Of a stretch of 64,000 bases of DNA, positions 1-12,063 are shown in pieces. Source of the DNA: Bicyclus anynana (lineage: Eukaryota; Arthropoda; Insecta; Lepidoptera; Nymphalidae); the NCBI RefSeq assembly GCF_947172395.1, contig NC_069087.1:7459107-7523106 (forward strand), given 5' to 3'. Made by a program: the position numbers and the translations under genes. The notes under the pieces are model-generated. The model ran no database searches and was not told the DNA's origin. It saw nothing but the letters and a program-made list of their open reading frames with translations. The stretch's first letter is position 1. Each line of letters opens with the position of its first letter.

Positions 1-294
1 GGCTAATTGATTTCAGTCAATTAATAACTATTATTACAAACTTTATCACAAGCTTATGACGTTATAGTACTATTTATTTGACGAAAATAAACAATGGAGT
101 AGGTAATCTTTATTTTTTTAACGAAATTAATAGAGCCGATAAAATTTGTCCATGTACGAAACGAACAACGTTTTATATAGGTACCTGTTAAAAATAAAAA
201 AAAAAATATTGGGAAGGTAGAAATGTTCTCATAAAGGTATTGTGATGTGCGATTTAAATTAAAAAAAAGTCCTAGAACCATCAATCTATTATAA
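1..294. other. AT-rich DNA, no gene seen
   Basis: Low-complexity, AT-rich sequence. The minus-strand frame at 54-284 has no recognisable domain and the composition of chance sequence. Confidence 0.5.
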
Positions 295-493
295 TCCTAC
301 TAATATTATAAAACGGAAGAGTTTGTTTGTTTGTTTGATTGAACGCGTTAATCTCAGGAACTAATGGTCTGATTGGAAAAATTCTTTCATTGTTAGATAG
401 CCCATTTATCGAGGAAGGCTATAAGCTATATATTATACCCGTACTCTAACGGGAACGAGAACCACGCGGGTGAAACCGCGCGGCGTCAGCTAG
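295..493 (+). mobile_element. non-autonomous Helitron (Lep1-like)
   Basis: Begins TCCTACTAATATTATAAA and ends GCGGCGTCAGCTAG, i.e. TC at the 5' end and CTAG at the 3' end with no inverted repeats or target duplication. The same 180-210 bp element recurs at 8825, 13909, 20267, 29015 and 46939. Confidence 0.8.
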
Positions 494-2029
494 TAAGTAC
501 TAAAAATGCTTAAAAGAAATGAGACACGTGTTTCGTGCCACTAACGGTTATAATTGTGAACACCTCGGTTTTTCACACGTGTGCCCTTTTACGATAGGGT
601 TAAAAGTGTTCGTGACTCAAATATTAACCAGAATTCCGTTCTCGCTAATGAAACCTCCGATACTAATTAAACAGTAATTTGGAGCAATCAATCCCTTATT
701 ATGAACATAATAAGTGCTATATTATGCTTAATTAAAATTATTCTAATTATTATGTTATACTTATAGTAGATTTAAAACATTATTTTGTATTTTGTATGTT
801 CGTCCTCATCAACATATTAACTTCAGAAGGCCAAGTGGCAGTGGCCTGTTACCCATTGTGGCTTTGATCAGTACTGGGTCAGCCTGTAAATTACAGAACG
901 TTCTCCCTTCTAAGAAAAAAAGTTCAGTAGAACGAAAGAAAGTTAGAAGAAAGAAAGAAAATAATACTAAAACTCAGCTCAGAGTTGGGTAGTTATTGGT
1001 GCTACATCCCAGTGTCTCGAAGAGCACTTAAAGCCTTCGGTACCGGTAATTATCATTAACATTTGATCGCGCTCGATAAAGAGTTTAACATTATAACCCA
1101 ATGTACCTATCATCCCCAACTTCAGGCTGCTATTAAGATTTTTCTTCTAAAAATTCCCGAGACACGCTCTCCATGTCGCCACCTGAGGCTACTGTCAAGG
1201 AACGAGCAGTAATGTAGATCCTGATATCCTGATCACATCGCGTATACTGTCCAGTGAGCAAGATTGGCGGATAAATGGGCAAATGCTAAGAGTGACTAAA
1301 GAGAGAGAGAAGAAGAAGAGAGAGAGAAAAAGAAGAAAAAGAAACGAGAAAATGACTAAAGAGTTGGCGCAAAGAAATGAGTCGTGGTGTATGCTGACTT
1401 CGGAGTCCAGAGGAGATCATTTATTTGGTCCACCCGAATCGGACACGGTCTGCTCAAATCGGTCCACATGGGATAATAAATAAATAATAAATAAATATAC
1501 TTAAACAATACACTTCACTATCTAGCCCCAAAGTAATCAAGAAAAATTCCAATAACGTATTTTTGTTGGCCTTAGTCGGAATTTAAATCCTGGACATACT
1601 CGTCCGTAATCGAACAAACCAACCAAATAGCTATATCACATCTTCGATTATACAATGGGTGGTAATCTGTTGTGTAATTAATTTTATCAATGGTTTGCTA
1701 AATGGGTTCGAAGAATTCTTGAGGGCGTAAAATGTTCCCATGTTAAAACAAAGCGAATTCTTCTGAATGCTTAGCTTGCCTTTCTCGATACTACCGCGGT
1801 GGTCTGCAGCTAATTCGTATTAACATTTTAGTGTTTTGAGCTGTTTTGTGCGGGATTGTCATGTGCTTTAGTGATATTATGTTAAAATGGATAGCGATCT
1901 ACGAGAATGTTAGTAGACTTTTTAAATATTAACCTAGTGCATGCTTGCCATTTTGTCCGCGTATTGATTTCATACTCGTGTCACTCAGCGAGCGAGGCGA
2001 GTTTTAATGCGTGATAGAATCGGAAATGA
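494..2029. other. no gene; SINE relic and purine-rich simple repeat
   Basis: 975-1062 (with CGAAGAGCAC and a following AAGCC) resembles the body of the SINE at 30785-31010. 1297-1352 is an AG-rich simple repeat (GAGAGAGAAGAAGAAG type). Nothing else was recognised. Confidence 0.4.
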
Positions 2030-2165
2030 GGATATCCGCAGACGAACCAAAGTCACCAACATAGATAAACAAGTCGCGAAGTTGGGGTGGCAATAGGCAG
2101 GGCACATAGTTCGAAGAGCCGATAGACCCCACAGCGGAAAGCGCAGTGTTGGTCAACCCTCCAAC
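2030..2165 (+). mobile_element. RTE-type LINE 3' fragment
   Basis: Matches the better-preserved fragment at 5290-5590: CGCAGACGAACCA, AGTCGCGAAG, GGCACATAGTTCGAAGA, GCGCAGTGTTGGTC. Internal deletions; no usable frame. Confidence 0.6.
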
Positions 2166-2379
2166 CATATCAATATTAAGGGATTTTTAATATTTATATG
2201 GTCACTATAAGATGTTGTAAGGTTAGCTTATTACTTAATAACTTGAGCCAGAAGATCCCTTAATTACGGACTGAATAAAGTAACCGACTTGGTATTATAT
2301 ATGGATCTCACAACTTTTCACGGTAGAACAACTGAGTTGCGAGAATTGCTATATTTTACAAGTGTTGTTCTTGATGGCA

Positions 2380-2449
2380 TTTCCATTTCCTTAAAATTTT
2401 CCCGTTTTTTTTAATAACATTAAAATATCGGAATTTAAGGAAATGGAAA
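2380..2449. repeat. 19-bp-arm hairpin
   Basis: TTTCCATTTCCTTAAAATT at 2380-2398 pairs with AATTTAAGGAAATGGAAA at 2432-2449 around an AT-rich loop of about 33 bp. One unpaired base. Confidence 0.65.
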
Positions 2450-2564
2450 CGTTTATATTTTATAAGAGTGTAGTAACTTTATTCTAAGTTTCAAGCTTTG
2501 TCTACGAATCGATAGACAAAACAAACCTCAGAACTATGTTAGTCATAACAAAACGTTATATAAA

Positions 2565-2743
2565 CGCAGGCGTCTACAGATCTGCATGGTACGTATCAGA
2601 CACATCGCATCAAGTGGGTTTTTAATTTTACGGTAGATAAAATCCGTACGATGCATGCTTGTATGACTTCCAGACAAATAATATCAAAATCTATTTGATG
2701 CGATGCGTCCGATACGTACGATGCGGATTTGTGGATGCCTGCC
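2565..2743. mobile_element. MITE with long inverted ends
   Basis: The left part (GGCGTCTACAGATCTGCAT, with TACGTATCAGACACATCGCA inside) is the imperfect reverse complement of the right part (ATGCGATGCGTCCGATACGT, ending GGATGCCTGCC). A related half-element lies at 3341-3462. Confidence 0.65.
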
Positions 2744-3340
2744 ATTAGTCCGCGCAATGTCAAATCTGTCCGCAGTGATTATTTCCTCCTCAACGAAATA
2801 AAAAGCTAGGTGTGTTTAACACCTTAATTGTATTGAACTTGACCCAATTTTGACGTTCAAATATTTTTCTTTTATTTTATCAATTGTAATTATTATAAGT
2901 GTCAATTTGTATTTGCATATCCAGGAATGTAATTACAGTAAACCACTTACGAAACTTGTTTACACGAGATTATACAATCAAGATTTCTCTTAAATTCAAT
3001 ACAGTAGCCACATCCGGCACCGCGTATTGTTACATTTTTTATTCCGCCATCGGCAGTCGATCATTTAATTGTCATTGAAAATTCCAATCTCATAATGGCT
3101 CACATAAAAACTAATACGTAACGTATAAAAATATTATTGACAAGAGGACACCTGCGACTTCGTACTCGTAAAGATCAATGTAAAGTTTTATTGTATTTGT
3201 ATTTATTTACGTGACTACTTTTAACCGACTTTATCAAACGACATTAAAAAGTAGGTTGTCATCTCGAATATTGTCAGTTTATATATACATAAGTAACAGC
3301 TTCATTCATGTAAATACGGATTTTAGTATTCTTTGTATAG

Positions 3341-3462
3341 AAAGTCATACAAGTGCGTCCGCTTAATCGCGTCGAACGGATTTTATCTACCGTAAAATTA
3401 AAAATCCATTTGATGTAATGCGTCCGATACATACGATGCGGATCAGTGGACGTCTACCATTA
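3341..3462. mobile_element. partial MITE related to 2565-2743
   Basis: Shares ACGGATTTTATCTACCGTAA, the GATGTAATGCGTCCGATACA arm and GGACGTCTACCATTA with the first copy and its reverse complement. The outer left arm is missing. Confidence 0.6.
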
Positions 3463-3835
3463 AACTCCTCTGTACTCCAAGGCTGACACGGGCCGCAATC
3501 CATTCCTTCATGCCAGTTGCCTTGCCTAGATTTTCTTTAAATTGTTAAAAGTTAGAATAACAATAATTGTTAGAAGTTCCGGAAAAAATAAAGCCGCCTG
3601 GGAGCTTTCATAGAAAACGGTGCAAAATCTCTTCAAGATATAACAAAACAACGCATAGTTCGCCTTTTATAGATCTCCAAAAATGCGATGGCATATAAGT
3701 ACCTATTATATTTATTAAAGATAAGCTTACTATAACCATTATCTACGCACCTACAATAAAAGTTTAATGACGACTTTCTCGCGAACAATACTCCGCGAGA
3801 AAATTGCGGACGACCCATCATAATAATCATTAATA

Positions 3836-4083
3836 CCCATATTCGCCTCACTGTTGAGCACGAGTCTCCAATGCGGATTGACAGACTTCACACACTTAGA
3901 GACTTAAGAAAATTCTCAGGTATGCAGACTTCCTCACGATGTTTTCCTTCACCATTTAAGACACGTGATATTTAAATTCTTAAAATGCACCCAACTGAAA
4001 AGTTAAAGGTGCATGCCCCAGGCCGAATTCGAACCTACGCCCTCCGAATCGAAGGTAGAGGTCATATCCACTAGCCTATGACG
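3836..4083 (-). mobile_element. tRNA-derived SINE, family A
   Basis: Minus-strand copy: the tRNA-like head is at the right end (box B as its reverse complement, ATTCGAACCT, and TAGAGGTCATATCCACTAG). The body holds AGACACGTGATATTTAAATT and AAGAAAATTCTCAGGTATGC. The left end is degraded. Ten copies occur in the window. Confidence 0.75.
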
Positions 4084-5285
4084 TCTATTAGTCTACTAAT
4101 AATTAAAAAAGTTGTGCCATGCAAATCAAATCGTAAATGCTGATGAAACACTCATAAATACCTGTGCTCTGGTATTTTACACTAAAAAAAACAACTTGAA
4201 AATTCATTACGCCTTTTTTGTTCACTCTAAAACGCATTACTGAGGAGGATCTAAAACCGGAACTATACTATAATTGACAATGTATTAAAATTAGCCGTTA
4301 GAGGCACAAACCTCTTGGACTTCAGTCCGTCCGTGGCAGTATGAGGATTTTTTGCAAGCAAAATTAATTTAGTAATTAGATTACCTACTACGTGTGCAAA
4401 TAAATTAATAAGTACAAAAAACTCCTGCACTACAAAGTTGGCATTTAAATTGGTAAACAAAATACCAATAGGTAGAGGATATTGAATAGGATTTTCCTAT
4501 ACGCATCTATAGATTAGGTACACAGAGTTTTCATTTGAAAGCATTCCAGCAAAGATATATAAAGAATTAAAGATATAAAAATAGTTATAAATATGGATAT
4601 ATACTTATATTATTATACCTATTAATTTTATTTATTTTAGTTACAGAATTGTTATTTATTGTTTTCTTTGTTCTGTAGTTTTTTGACAACGAAGTTAAAT
4701 GTGTCTATATATAATAAAAAATTACTCTTTCTGTTGTTAATACAATGAATGAACAATTTTTCAATTAGAAATTATTGTTTGTAAAATAAATAATATATTA
4801 TATGAAAAAAGCCTGCTATAACAGGGAAACAGATTTGCGTACTGAAAGTTTCCTTGAAAAAATTTAGTGCGGGACCTAAGAATTGTTAAGTTTTCTTCAC
4901 ACTAAATTATCTCAATTATTCTATATAGAAAAGATCTATGGAAAAGAAACCGTAATAAGCCTGTCTAAGAGTCCAAAAATATACAGTTCCTCAAGGTCAT
5001 CAAGGGGGATGGCGAATGGCGTGCACATTTATAATTAGCCAATAGCGTTAGCGTGCCTTGGGTCCAAATGTAGTAAAGATTTTTTACAAAAGAATTAAAA
5101 GTAGTCTTTTAAAAAATATATGACAGTGACTGTGAACCCAAAAGTAAGAAATATATGTCTAGGTTCGGATGTTTCCAACATTTGGGCGCACGCTTAATCA
5201 AGGAATAAAGAGATTCCATTTTTTTGTACATGTAAGCCCTGTAATTAGAGTACGCAGTGCATTGATGCAAAGTAATCGCGAGTGA
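4084..5285. other. AT-rich DNA, no gene seen
   Basis: No domain or repeat family recognised. Short minus-strand frames (4263-4460, 5109-5321) have no coding signature. Confidence 0.45.
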
Positions 5286-5590
5286 GTGAGAGATCCGCAG
5301 ACGAACCATAGTCACTGACATAGCTCAGCGAGTCGCGAAGCTGAAGTGGCAATGGCAGGCCACATAGTTCGAAGAACAGATGGACGTTGGGGTTCCAATG
5401 TGCTGGAATGGCGACCCCGCACCGGATTGCGTAGCGTTGATCGACCTCCCACTAGGTGGACCAAAGACATCAAGCGGATCGCAGGAACCCGCTGGACGCT
5501 GGCGGCTCGAGACCGTTGTGCTTGGAGGTCCATATAAGTGGCCTATGTCCAGCAGTGAACGTCCATCGGCTGATAATGATGATGATGACG
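5286..5590 (+). mobile_element. RTE-type LINE 3' end with reverse-transcriptase C-terminal remnant
   Basis: The frame at 5346-5537 reads HIVRRTDGRWGS, VLEWRPRTG, RPPTRWTKDIKRIAG and TRWTLAARDR, the typical C-terminal end of lepidopteran RTE-like endonuclease/reverse transcriptases. After it comes TGGCCTATGTCCAGCAGTG and a (GAT)n-like tail at 5573-5594. 5'-truncated, as expected for target-primed insertion. Confidence 0.75.
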
Positions 5591-6099
5591 ATGAATCGCG
5601 AGTGGCGTCTATGCACACCATATTATATAGCTATGCAACCTTAAACTATTGATTTAAAAATATTACTCTACTTATTGAGTTTGATTGACTCTGAGGAGCC
5701 TTCGGTGTCGATGTTTATGCGACTTTCGACATGTAAACGCAATTAACCACTACGCTTTTTGCTGCATGTTATTATTAATAAATAAACGCTATAATATAAT
5801 ATCAGTACTTGAGGTCAATGCTCGTTTGGAATGCTGTAAAAAATGCGCTAAGGACGCGAGTTCGGTATCTATCTAGCAGTGTAGCAGTGGTCGAGGTCAT
5901 TAGTTCTGTGATTAGTTTGTATAATTAATTAATTAGATGTTGGAGCTTTTATTTAGTATGGGCATATTGAGTAGCTATTTTTAGTGGGTAGATATATGGC
6001 TTTGGAATTGTAGAAAGTTATCGATTAATGGCCTTAATTATTGTTGTTGATTAAAATGTCAAAACTTAATAGTAAAAATAATGCATGATTAGATTGCTT

Positions 6100-6315
6100 T
6101 TGCTGGTGGGAGTCTTCGACCGTGGCTAGTTCCAACCCTACCGACAAAGATGTACCGCCAAGATATAGCCTTCTGGTACGATGTCGTGTAGAAACCGAAA
6201 GGGGTGTGGATTTTCCTAATCCTCCTAACAAGTTAGCCCGCTTCCATCTTAGACTGCATCATCACTTACCATCAGGTGAGATTGTAGTCAAGGGCTTAAT
6301 TTGTAAAGAATAAAA
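6100..6315 (+). mobile_element. tRNA-derived SINE, family B, head missing
   Basis: Body of family B: CCGTGGCTAGTT, GACAAAGATGTACCGCCAAG, GATGTCGTGTAGAAACCGAA, AAGTTAGCCCGCTTCCATCT, GGTGAGATTGTAGTCAAGGG, tail TTGTAAAGAATAAAAAG. Full copies elsewhere carry a tRNA-like head. Confidence 0.75.
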
Positions 6316-6375
6316 AGTGTGTCATCATAACAAAATGTCATCCAAATGTCATAACAAAATGTCATCATAAGGAAA
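6316..6375. repeat. short tandem repeat next to a SINE tail
   Basis: GTCATCATAACAAAATGTCAT-like units occur about three times in tandem, directly after the family B SINE tail. Confidence 0.5.
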
Positions 6376-6377
6376 AC

Positions 6378-6571
6378 AGGCAAAGATGCAAATTAATTTT
6401 CTGAAAGTGTGTTCAAAGTGTGTTTCCTCGCAAATGTGTTATAAAACGTCGTATGGCATGGGTGCGCTTTGATAATTACAGCCTCTGCTTCCTTACTATA
6501 GCTCTCGCCTTTGGCTCGAGCTGCAATATCGCCTCGGCTGTAATTTTTAACTTACCGCACTTATACCATAC
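6378..6571 (+). repeat. dispersed repeat H, copy 1
   Basis: About 190 bp that recur at 7440-7642. Shared landmarks: GAAAGTGTGTTCAAAGT, TGTTTCCTCGCAAAT, GTGCGCTTTGATAATTACAG and AATATCGCCTCGGCTGTAAT. The 3' end is cut by a SINE. No coding potential recognised. Confidence 0.7.
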
Positions 6572-6731
6572 AAGGTTGGCAAGAGACCTGATGGTAAGTG
6601 ATGATGTAATGTAAGATGGAAGCGGGCTAACTTGTTAAGAGGAGGATGAAAATCCACACTCCTTTCGGTTTCTACACGACATCGTACCGGAACGCTAAAT
6701 CGCTTGGCGGTACGTCTTTGTCGGTAGGAAG
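6572..6731 (-). mobile_element. SINE family B fragment
   Basis: Reverse complement of the family B body (TGATGGTAAGTGATGATG, GGAAGCGGGCTAACTTGTTA, TTTCGGTTTCTACACGACAT, CGCTTGGCGGTACGTC). The head is missing. Confidence 0.75.
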
Positions 6732-6925
6732 TACGCACACCAGCGTATGTTTTTTTTTGAAAATGCACCAAAAACAGCCAGTATTAATAATAAAGTAAAT
6801 TAATATGTTTGGTTTCTGATACAGATAAACGGTTGACATTTATTGTCAAAATTATTAAAATTAAAGAATTAAATGTTTTTTCCGTACCGTTCGTTTTTAG
6901 ACGGAAGATAAAGGTTTGATATTAT

Positions 6926-6972
6926 ATTACGGCACATGTGCATTTTACTTTACATTACGGCACATGTGCAAA
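6926..6972. repeat. duplicated CACATGTG palindrome
   Basis: ATTACGGCACATGTGCA occurs twice, about 28 bp apart, followed by an AAAATG/CATTTT partial inversion. Confidence 0.5.
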
Positions 6973-7439
6973 ATGAAATACATTACGATATTAAAATTGG
7001 TGAAATAAGCGATACTTGACGAGCAAATGTTTTATAAAAATAATTAATAGGTATTTTAAAAGTTATCAATCTAGGAGTGTATTTATTGAGTAGGATTTAG
7101 GTTTAACACTGAACAGCTTGTATCTTTATTACGTTTCATAACGCAATAAATACATATCACGCTCCGTGTCTGTGGGTGCTGACGACGTAGAGGTAAACAG
7201 CCCGTCAATTATTTTATTATTAATCCGCCTATAAACAATCTACCTATCTTACCTATATTATAAATTTCAATGTGTAAATCATTGTTACTCATTACTCATT
7301 CACGCCTAGAAGTGACTTCTATGACTACATAAACCTACAGGGTGCTTGGGAGTATATCCCACAAATCTTTCTTTAAGGAAAATTACATCCTAAAGGTAAA
7401 AAGGCTACCCTAAGCTTCGTGTCCGAAAATTCGGCCGAT

Positions 7440-7642
7440 AGATGCAAACGAGCAAAAATGCAAATTCATTTTCAGAAAGTGTGTTCAAAGTATGTTTCCT
7501 CGCAAATATGTTACAAAACGTATGACATACGTGCGCTTTGATAATTACAGTCTCTGCTTACTTGTGCTCTCGCCTACGGCTCGGGCTAGCAATATCGCCT
7601 CGGCTGTAATTTTCAACTTACTGCACGTATATCATAATGTAC
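7440..7642 (+). repeat. dispersed repeat H, copy 2
   Basis: Second copy of the repeat at 6378-6571, about 85 percent alike by eye, ending in TTTTCAACTTACTGCACGTA. Confidence 0.7.
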
Positions 7643-8062
7643 TATTAAAGCCTAAAATGTAATGAAGGTTTGGAGTCGATTTACTGGACGTTTTTCCTCG
7701 TTTCAAGCGAGGAAAATACGCGGCTGAAACCGCAGGGCGTGTGGTATTTTTTTTTGTTAGCATTTATAAAAGCAATGAACGTCTGTTAGTTAAATATAAA
7801 TTACGTAGGAGATAAAGCGGCGGTTATCTCGTAATTATGTAAACCTTATTCTAATTTCTAACAAAGGTTACTACGAATATAAGTACGTCAGTAGTTTTCT
7901 CTGTACTACCGTAACGCATACACCCACTTGCGTCATCGGCAGGAGGTTGTTTACATTGATAATATTCTTATGTAAATTCATATTTAGTTCAGTCACTTAT
8001 GAGCTGGGTTTCATTAATTTCTCACCATCGTAAGCCTATTTAAATGGCCTGTTACAGTCCCA

Positions 8063-8209
8063 GCCCCTATAGCCAAGTGGCACATCGATTGACACATTTG
8101 CTATCGACAGGTCACGTGATCAAGATGTGTCATTCCAACACATTTTTCTAGTTTTCGAAGCGTTAGCGATCGTAGAAAGAGAATCGACGTGCCAATTGGC
8201 TACAGGGGC
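8063..8209. mobile_element. MITE with GCCCCTATAGCCAA ends
   Basis: Left GCCCCTATAGCCAAGTGGCA against right GCCAATTGGCTACAGGGGC, with internal arms (CACATCGATT and AATCGACGTG). A second copy lies at 15303-15505. Confidence 0.65.
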
Positions 8210-8824
8210 AGGAGTTGAAATCCGCACTTTACTAGTAAGCTACTGCATGATATTTATCAATGAATAAGTTTGGCTAGGTGATAATGTAAGGGACACAATA
8301 TAAGATCTATTTACAAAAGAAATATTTTTTACTCCGAAAATATTCATTTTAGAACACATGTTGCTTAACTTTTCTTAAAGAATATAACTCTTGAGTTATG
8401 GAATCCTGTATAGCAAATGAAAATATATACCAAATAGCAATTCTACCTAATAAATATAATGAATGCGAAATGTATTGGCCAACTTTTTTTTACAGAATTA
8501 TTTCCAATTGCATGCGGCACCGATCGAGAGTCCGCATCCTGCACGATCAATCACAGCTCGTATGTAGGGCGGCTTCACAAAAACTGGCGCTAAATGAAAC
8601 ACTTATCACCTGATAATTTCCATGGCGAGTCCATTGACTTGCGCGTCACGTTTGCATACCGATGTTTTGTGATCTTTTCCAATTAGCCTTATTGGATTAT
8701 GTAGATTTGCTGGTTGAGCTTTGTATTTAGAATTTAACAAAAAGTTTCTCGCCGGGAAAATAAACTTTGCAATCCCACGGGTAGAAAACTTGACAATTCT
8801 GTTGTTTTGGCCAAAGCTATCTAA
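8210..8824. other. no gene seen
   Basis: AT-rich. The frame at 8398-8613 has no recognised domain and no splice context. Confidence 0.4.
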
Positions 8825-9010
8825 TCTATACTAATATTATAAAGCTGAAGAATTTGTTTGTTTGGTTGAACGCGTTAATTTCGGGAACTACTGGTCCGAT
8901 TTGTAAACTTCTTTCAGTGTTAGATAGCCAATTTATCGAGGAAGGATATATTATCCCCGTATTACTACGGGAACGGGAACCACGCGGGTAAACCGCGCGT
9001 CACCAGCTAG
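8825..9010 (+). mobile_element. non-autonomous Helitron (Lep1-like)
   Basis: Starts TCTATACTAATATTATAAAG and ends CGTCACCAGCTAG, between A and G. Full length. Confidence 0.82.
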
Positions 9011-9164
9011 GCAGAATATAGTACTCGTCATATATATGATACTTTCAATATTAAGTATATAATTCTAGTTCTCAAAAAGCACTTGTAAGCTTGTTAGTAA
9101 TTTTCCCTTTACGGCCATGTTCGAATCACATCCTTTAACCAAAAAACTCCTTTTTTATAGAATA

Positions 9165-9369
9165 TCTACCAGCTGACCCAGCAAACGTTGTTTCGCCATA
9201 TTCATTATTTTTAGAAAATATTTTTTTAGTTAAATTTAGGTAAAATTGGGCTAAAATAGATGTTGACTGATTCTCAGATAGAACCCAAAATAATACACAA
9301 AATTTCATTAAAATCGGTCTAATTAAATGGTAACAAACACTGCGATACGAGAATTTAATATATTAGATT
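9165..9369 (-). mobile_element. degraded Helitron-type element
   Basis: Left end AGCTGACCCAGCAAACGTTG, right end TTAATATATTAGATT, the reverse complement of a TC-start. This resembles a second common lepidopteran non-autonomous Helitron family in minus orientation. Confidence 0.5.
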
Positions 9370-11885
9370 AAAACTTATACACATAATATTAATTATGACT
9401 ATAAAATTAATGATTTACAACAATATAGAAGATAAATCCTCAAGATAGTTCATTTAATAGTGGATTTAGAAAGGTAAATCTCGTACAATCTGCTTTGAGC
9501 TTATTACATAAAATATCTTCAAAGTGAATAGGATAGCCTACAGCAAATCGTTCACAATACAACATGGTAAATTATAGTGCTTACCGATCAAACGTAGGAA
9601 ATGCTCAGATGAGCCTTTGTACGTTAACCTAGTAAATACACAGTTAACTTTATGACGTAAGCCATCACTAATCACCATATTATATATCCTTAAACATTTG
9701 TTTTTTTTATTCTTTACAAGCCCTAGAATACCTCCCGCGTTTGTACGAATAGCTATTCAACGGATTTTCATGCGATTTTCAACAACAGATAGAGAAATTT
9801 AGGAAGGTTTATACGTTTAGCATAATAAAAAGTCGGTTGTCTGTGTAGTCGTTTTAATGATGATTATTGAACGTGACAACGTCATAAGAAAATACTGATG
9901 GAATGGTTGCATTTTTCAAAAGAAAATGTTCGTTTTTCTAAAATACTATTTAATAATCTTCATAGATCAGAATATACTTTATTTCTTGTAAAAAAGTTGG
10001 CAACCCTAGAGCGAGGGAACGACGCATGATGTCAACTTTTTTCGAGTTTGCAGCCATTGAATTATAAGACGTTGTCACGTCAAAAATATCGCGATACAAA
10101 GTCGCGAGCGTCTACTAGTTTAGTAAAAACGCTATCTCTAGTGCATTGACTTGTTTTCATAGTTTCAAGGACTTGTAATCTTGACGACAAAACAAGCGTA
10201 AAGTTATCAAGAAATTTGGCAATCAGTATTTATAATTTAGATTACCTATTATTACCGTTAAAGATAAACCATCATCATATAAACCAATTTTTGTATCAAT
10301 ATTACGTTAAACATAACAGTACAAAATGTGTAAGAAGCTCCAATATCTTAACAGATAAGGGCAGTTGCAGATTTACATATTTGCCGCCAGTAGGCTATTG
10401 AATTTTTGCAGCCCCTGTTGAACAGCTGTAATTAAATAGATATCCTAGTTCGCAATCAATGCAATTAGTTAAACCCTTAATTAGTTAAAACCTTAAATTG
10501 TGTCAATAAAATTGCAAGTTCTAATAGTTTAGTAAGACTGTACATGATGTACAGGACTGGAATATTAAAATTTTTCTAGAAGAGAAAGTTTTTTGGGTCA
10601 AATTTGCCGCCCCTTAAAATCTGCCGCCCTAGGCTCTAGCCTACTAAACCTACTGCTAAATCCACCACTGGATAAAGGGACGGAATAAAATCCAATAAGG
10701 GTATATCTGTATGGAGTGCAAAGGCGGAATATTGCTTTTATTCTCTTTTAAAGAGGTAAGTCACAAAAGTCACTCTCGTAGGGCTACATAAATTATAACT
10801 TAAAATAACTTATAGCTATTATCTTTAGGCAAATTACTATTAAGCTTTTCTAATATAATAGTTATTGCAATAAACTCTTTAAACTGTGTTCCACTTCGGA
10901 CACGTTCCACTAAGATGTAATAAACGTCCTCAGGGACGTTACAGTTTGGAGAGGATACTTTTTGTTTTAAAAATTTAATGGGTTTAATACAATTATAGGC
11001 TTAAAAGTATAATAAAAAACAAAAGAACAACGCATTTGTATTTATTTAAGAGATATTTAAAGACATTAGACAGGTATGATTCTTACCGTAGGTACGTAGG
11101 TAATGTATAACTGTATTTTACAACAAAGATAATGAGTATACAGAGCATTTATGCCGCACATTGCAAAAATACACAAACCTGACGCTGATTTTCAGCTGAG
11201 ACCCGCGTATAACCCAATTTTCAGAATAAATATTTCCCACCTAGCGACTACGAACCGTTAGCTCATTGCAACTAATTTCGAGTATAAACTCGCTCAACGA
11301 AATACGGTTTACAAGTGTTCATTTGTTTTACAATAAAAACAAACATAATAAGAATAATGTGAGTGTTCTGTTTCTAGGATGATTTCGCATTCCGCCACCG
11401 TTGGGAACGTGAGTGTGGTCATGAGCTAATCGTAGTACGAGTAGCTGGGTTGGTTTACGTTGTAGTGACGTTGCAACTTAGGTTGCGTAGCGAAAGGGAG
11501 ATGTCTCATCACTGGGTTGCATTGTGTTGCACGCTGGTTGGCGGAGTTAGGGTTATTTGATGCGGTTGTTTACACCACCCACTTAACTTCGGGCTGCTGT
11601 TGATAAAGTTTTGAATCTTAATATTTATTTAACGGGTCCAATCGCGTTTTTATATTGCACAGCTCCTGTTCCTAAGTAGTCAAAAGTCTGTGCAGTGGCT
11701 ATGACAATAGTCCAGCGGCGGAAATAAAACTCAAGACCTTTAGGTGTAGAGTCTGGACATTCCGTAGTTCTTTGCATTAGTAATAAGCCTTCAATTTTCT
11801 TTCTTTTTCCTTTTGACTACTAGCCAGTACATTTTGTGTTGTTGTTGTTTACGTATACATTTAATATGTTGTTTGTTTGTTGCAG
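9370..11885. other. upstream of the cv-2 coding exon, no gene seen
   Basis: AT-rich until about 11340, then more balanced. 11341-11580 contains GTGAGTG motifs and GC-richer sequence that may include a promoter or 5'UTR exon of cv-2. A 31-bp piece (11378-11408) sits between an acceptor-like TTCTAG and a donor-like GTGAGT, but this is too weak to call. Confidence 0.35.
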
Positions 11886-11969
11886 CTGGTGTTGCGCGGG
11901 GGTCGCGGGACGCGGGGGTGTGATGCGAGGGGCGCGCAGCGGCGTGCGCCGGCGCCGCGAGTAACGACC
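11886..11969 (+). other. cv-2: cv-2 5'UTR part of the first coding exon
   Basis: A T-rich tract ending TTGTTGCAG (AG at 11884-11885) precedes this GC-rich stretch. It may be a 3' splice site, which would make the signal-peptide exon the second exon of the transcript with a separate 5'UTR exon upstream. No TATA box or clear initiator was recognised, so the transcription start cannot be placed. Confidence 0.45.
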
Positions 11970-12063
11970 ATGCGACGCCCGCCCACAACACTCGCCGTCG
12001 CTTGCCTCGTGCTACTCGCTGTCTGCGCCGACCCTGTGCTAGCCGATGTCGCCAGCTTTATCA
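11970..12063 (+). CDS. cv-2: cv-2 exon 1: signal peptide
   Basis: The ATG at 11970 has A at -3 and opens a typical secretion signal: MRRPP, a hydrophobic core (LAVACLVLLAV), then VLA before DVASF, so cleavage is likely after residue 25. The exon ends in phase 1 at A|GTGAGT (donor at 12064). Joining to 19763 gives an AAG codon and continues into VWC1. The frame stays open upstream, but only into the presumed intron and 5'UTR, so the ATG next to the signal peptide is preferred. The donor overlaps an in-frame TAG a few bases into the intron. Confidence 0.85.

Noticed and set aside
5286..5652. Host gene in the overlapping frames
   Set aside because: Translation is the C-terminal end of an RTE-type polymerase followed by a LINE tail, 5'-truncated.
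11378..11408. 31-bp 5'UTR exon of cv-2
   Set aside because: Acceptor- and donor-like ends exist, but such short pairs arise by chance and nothing links it to exon 1.
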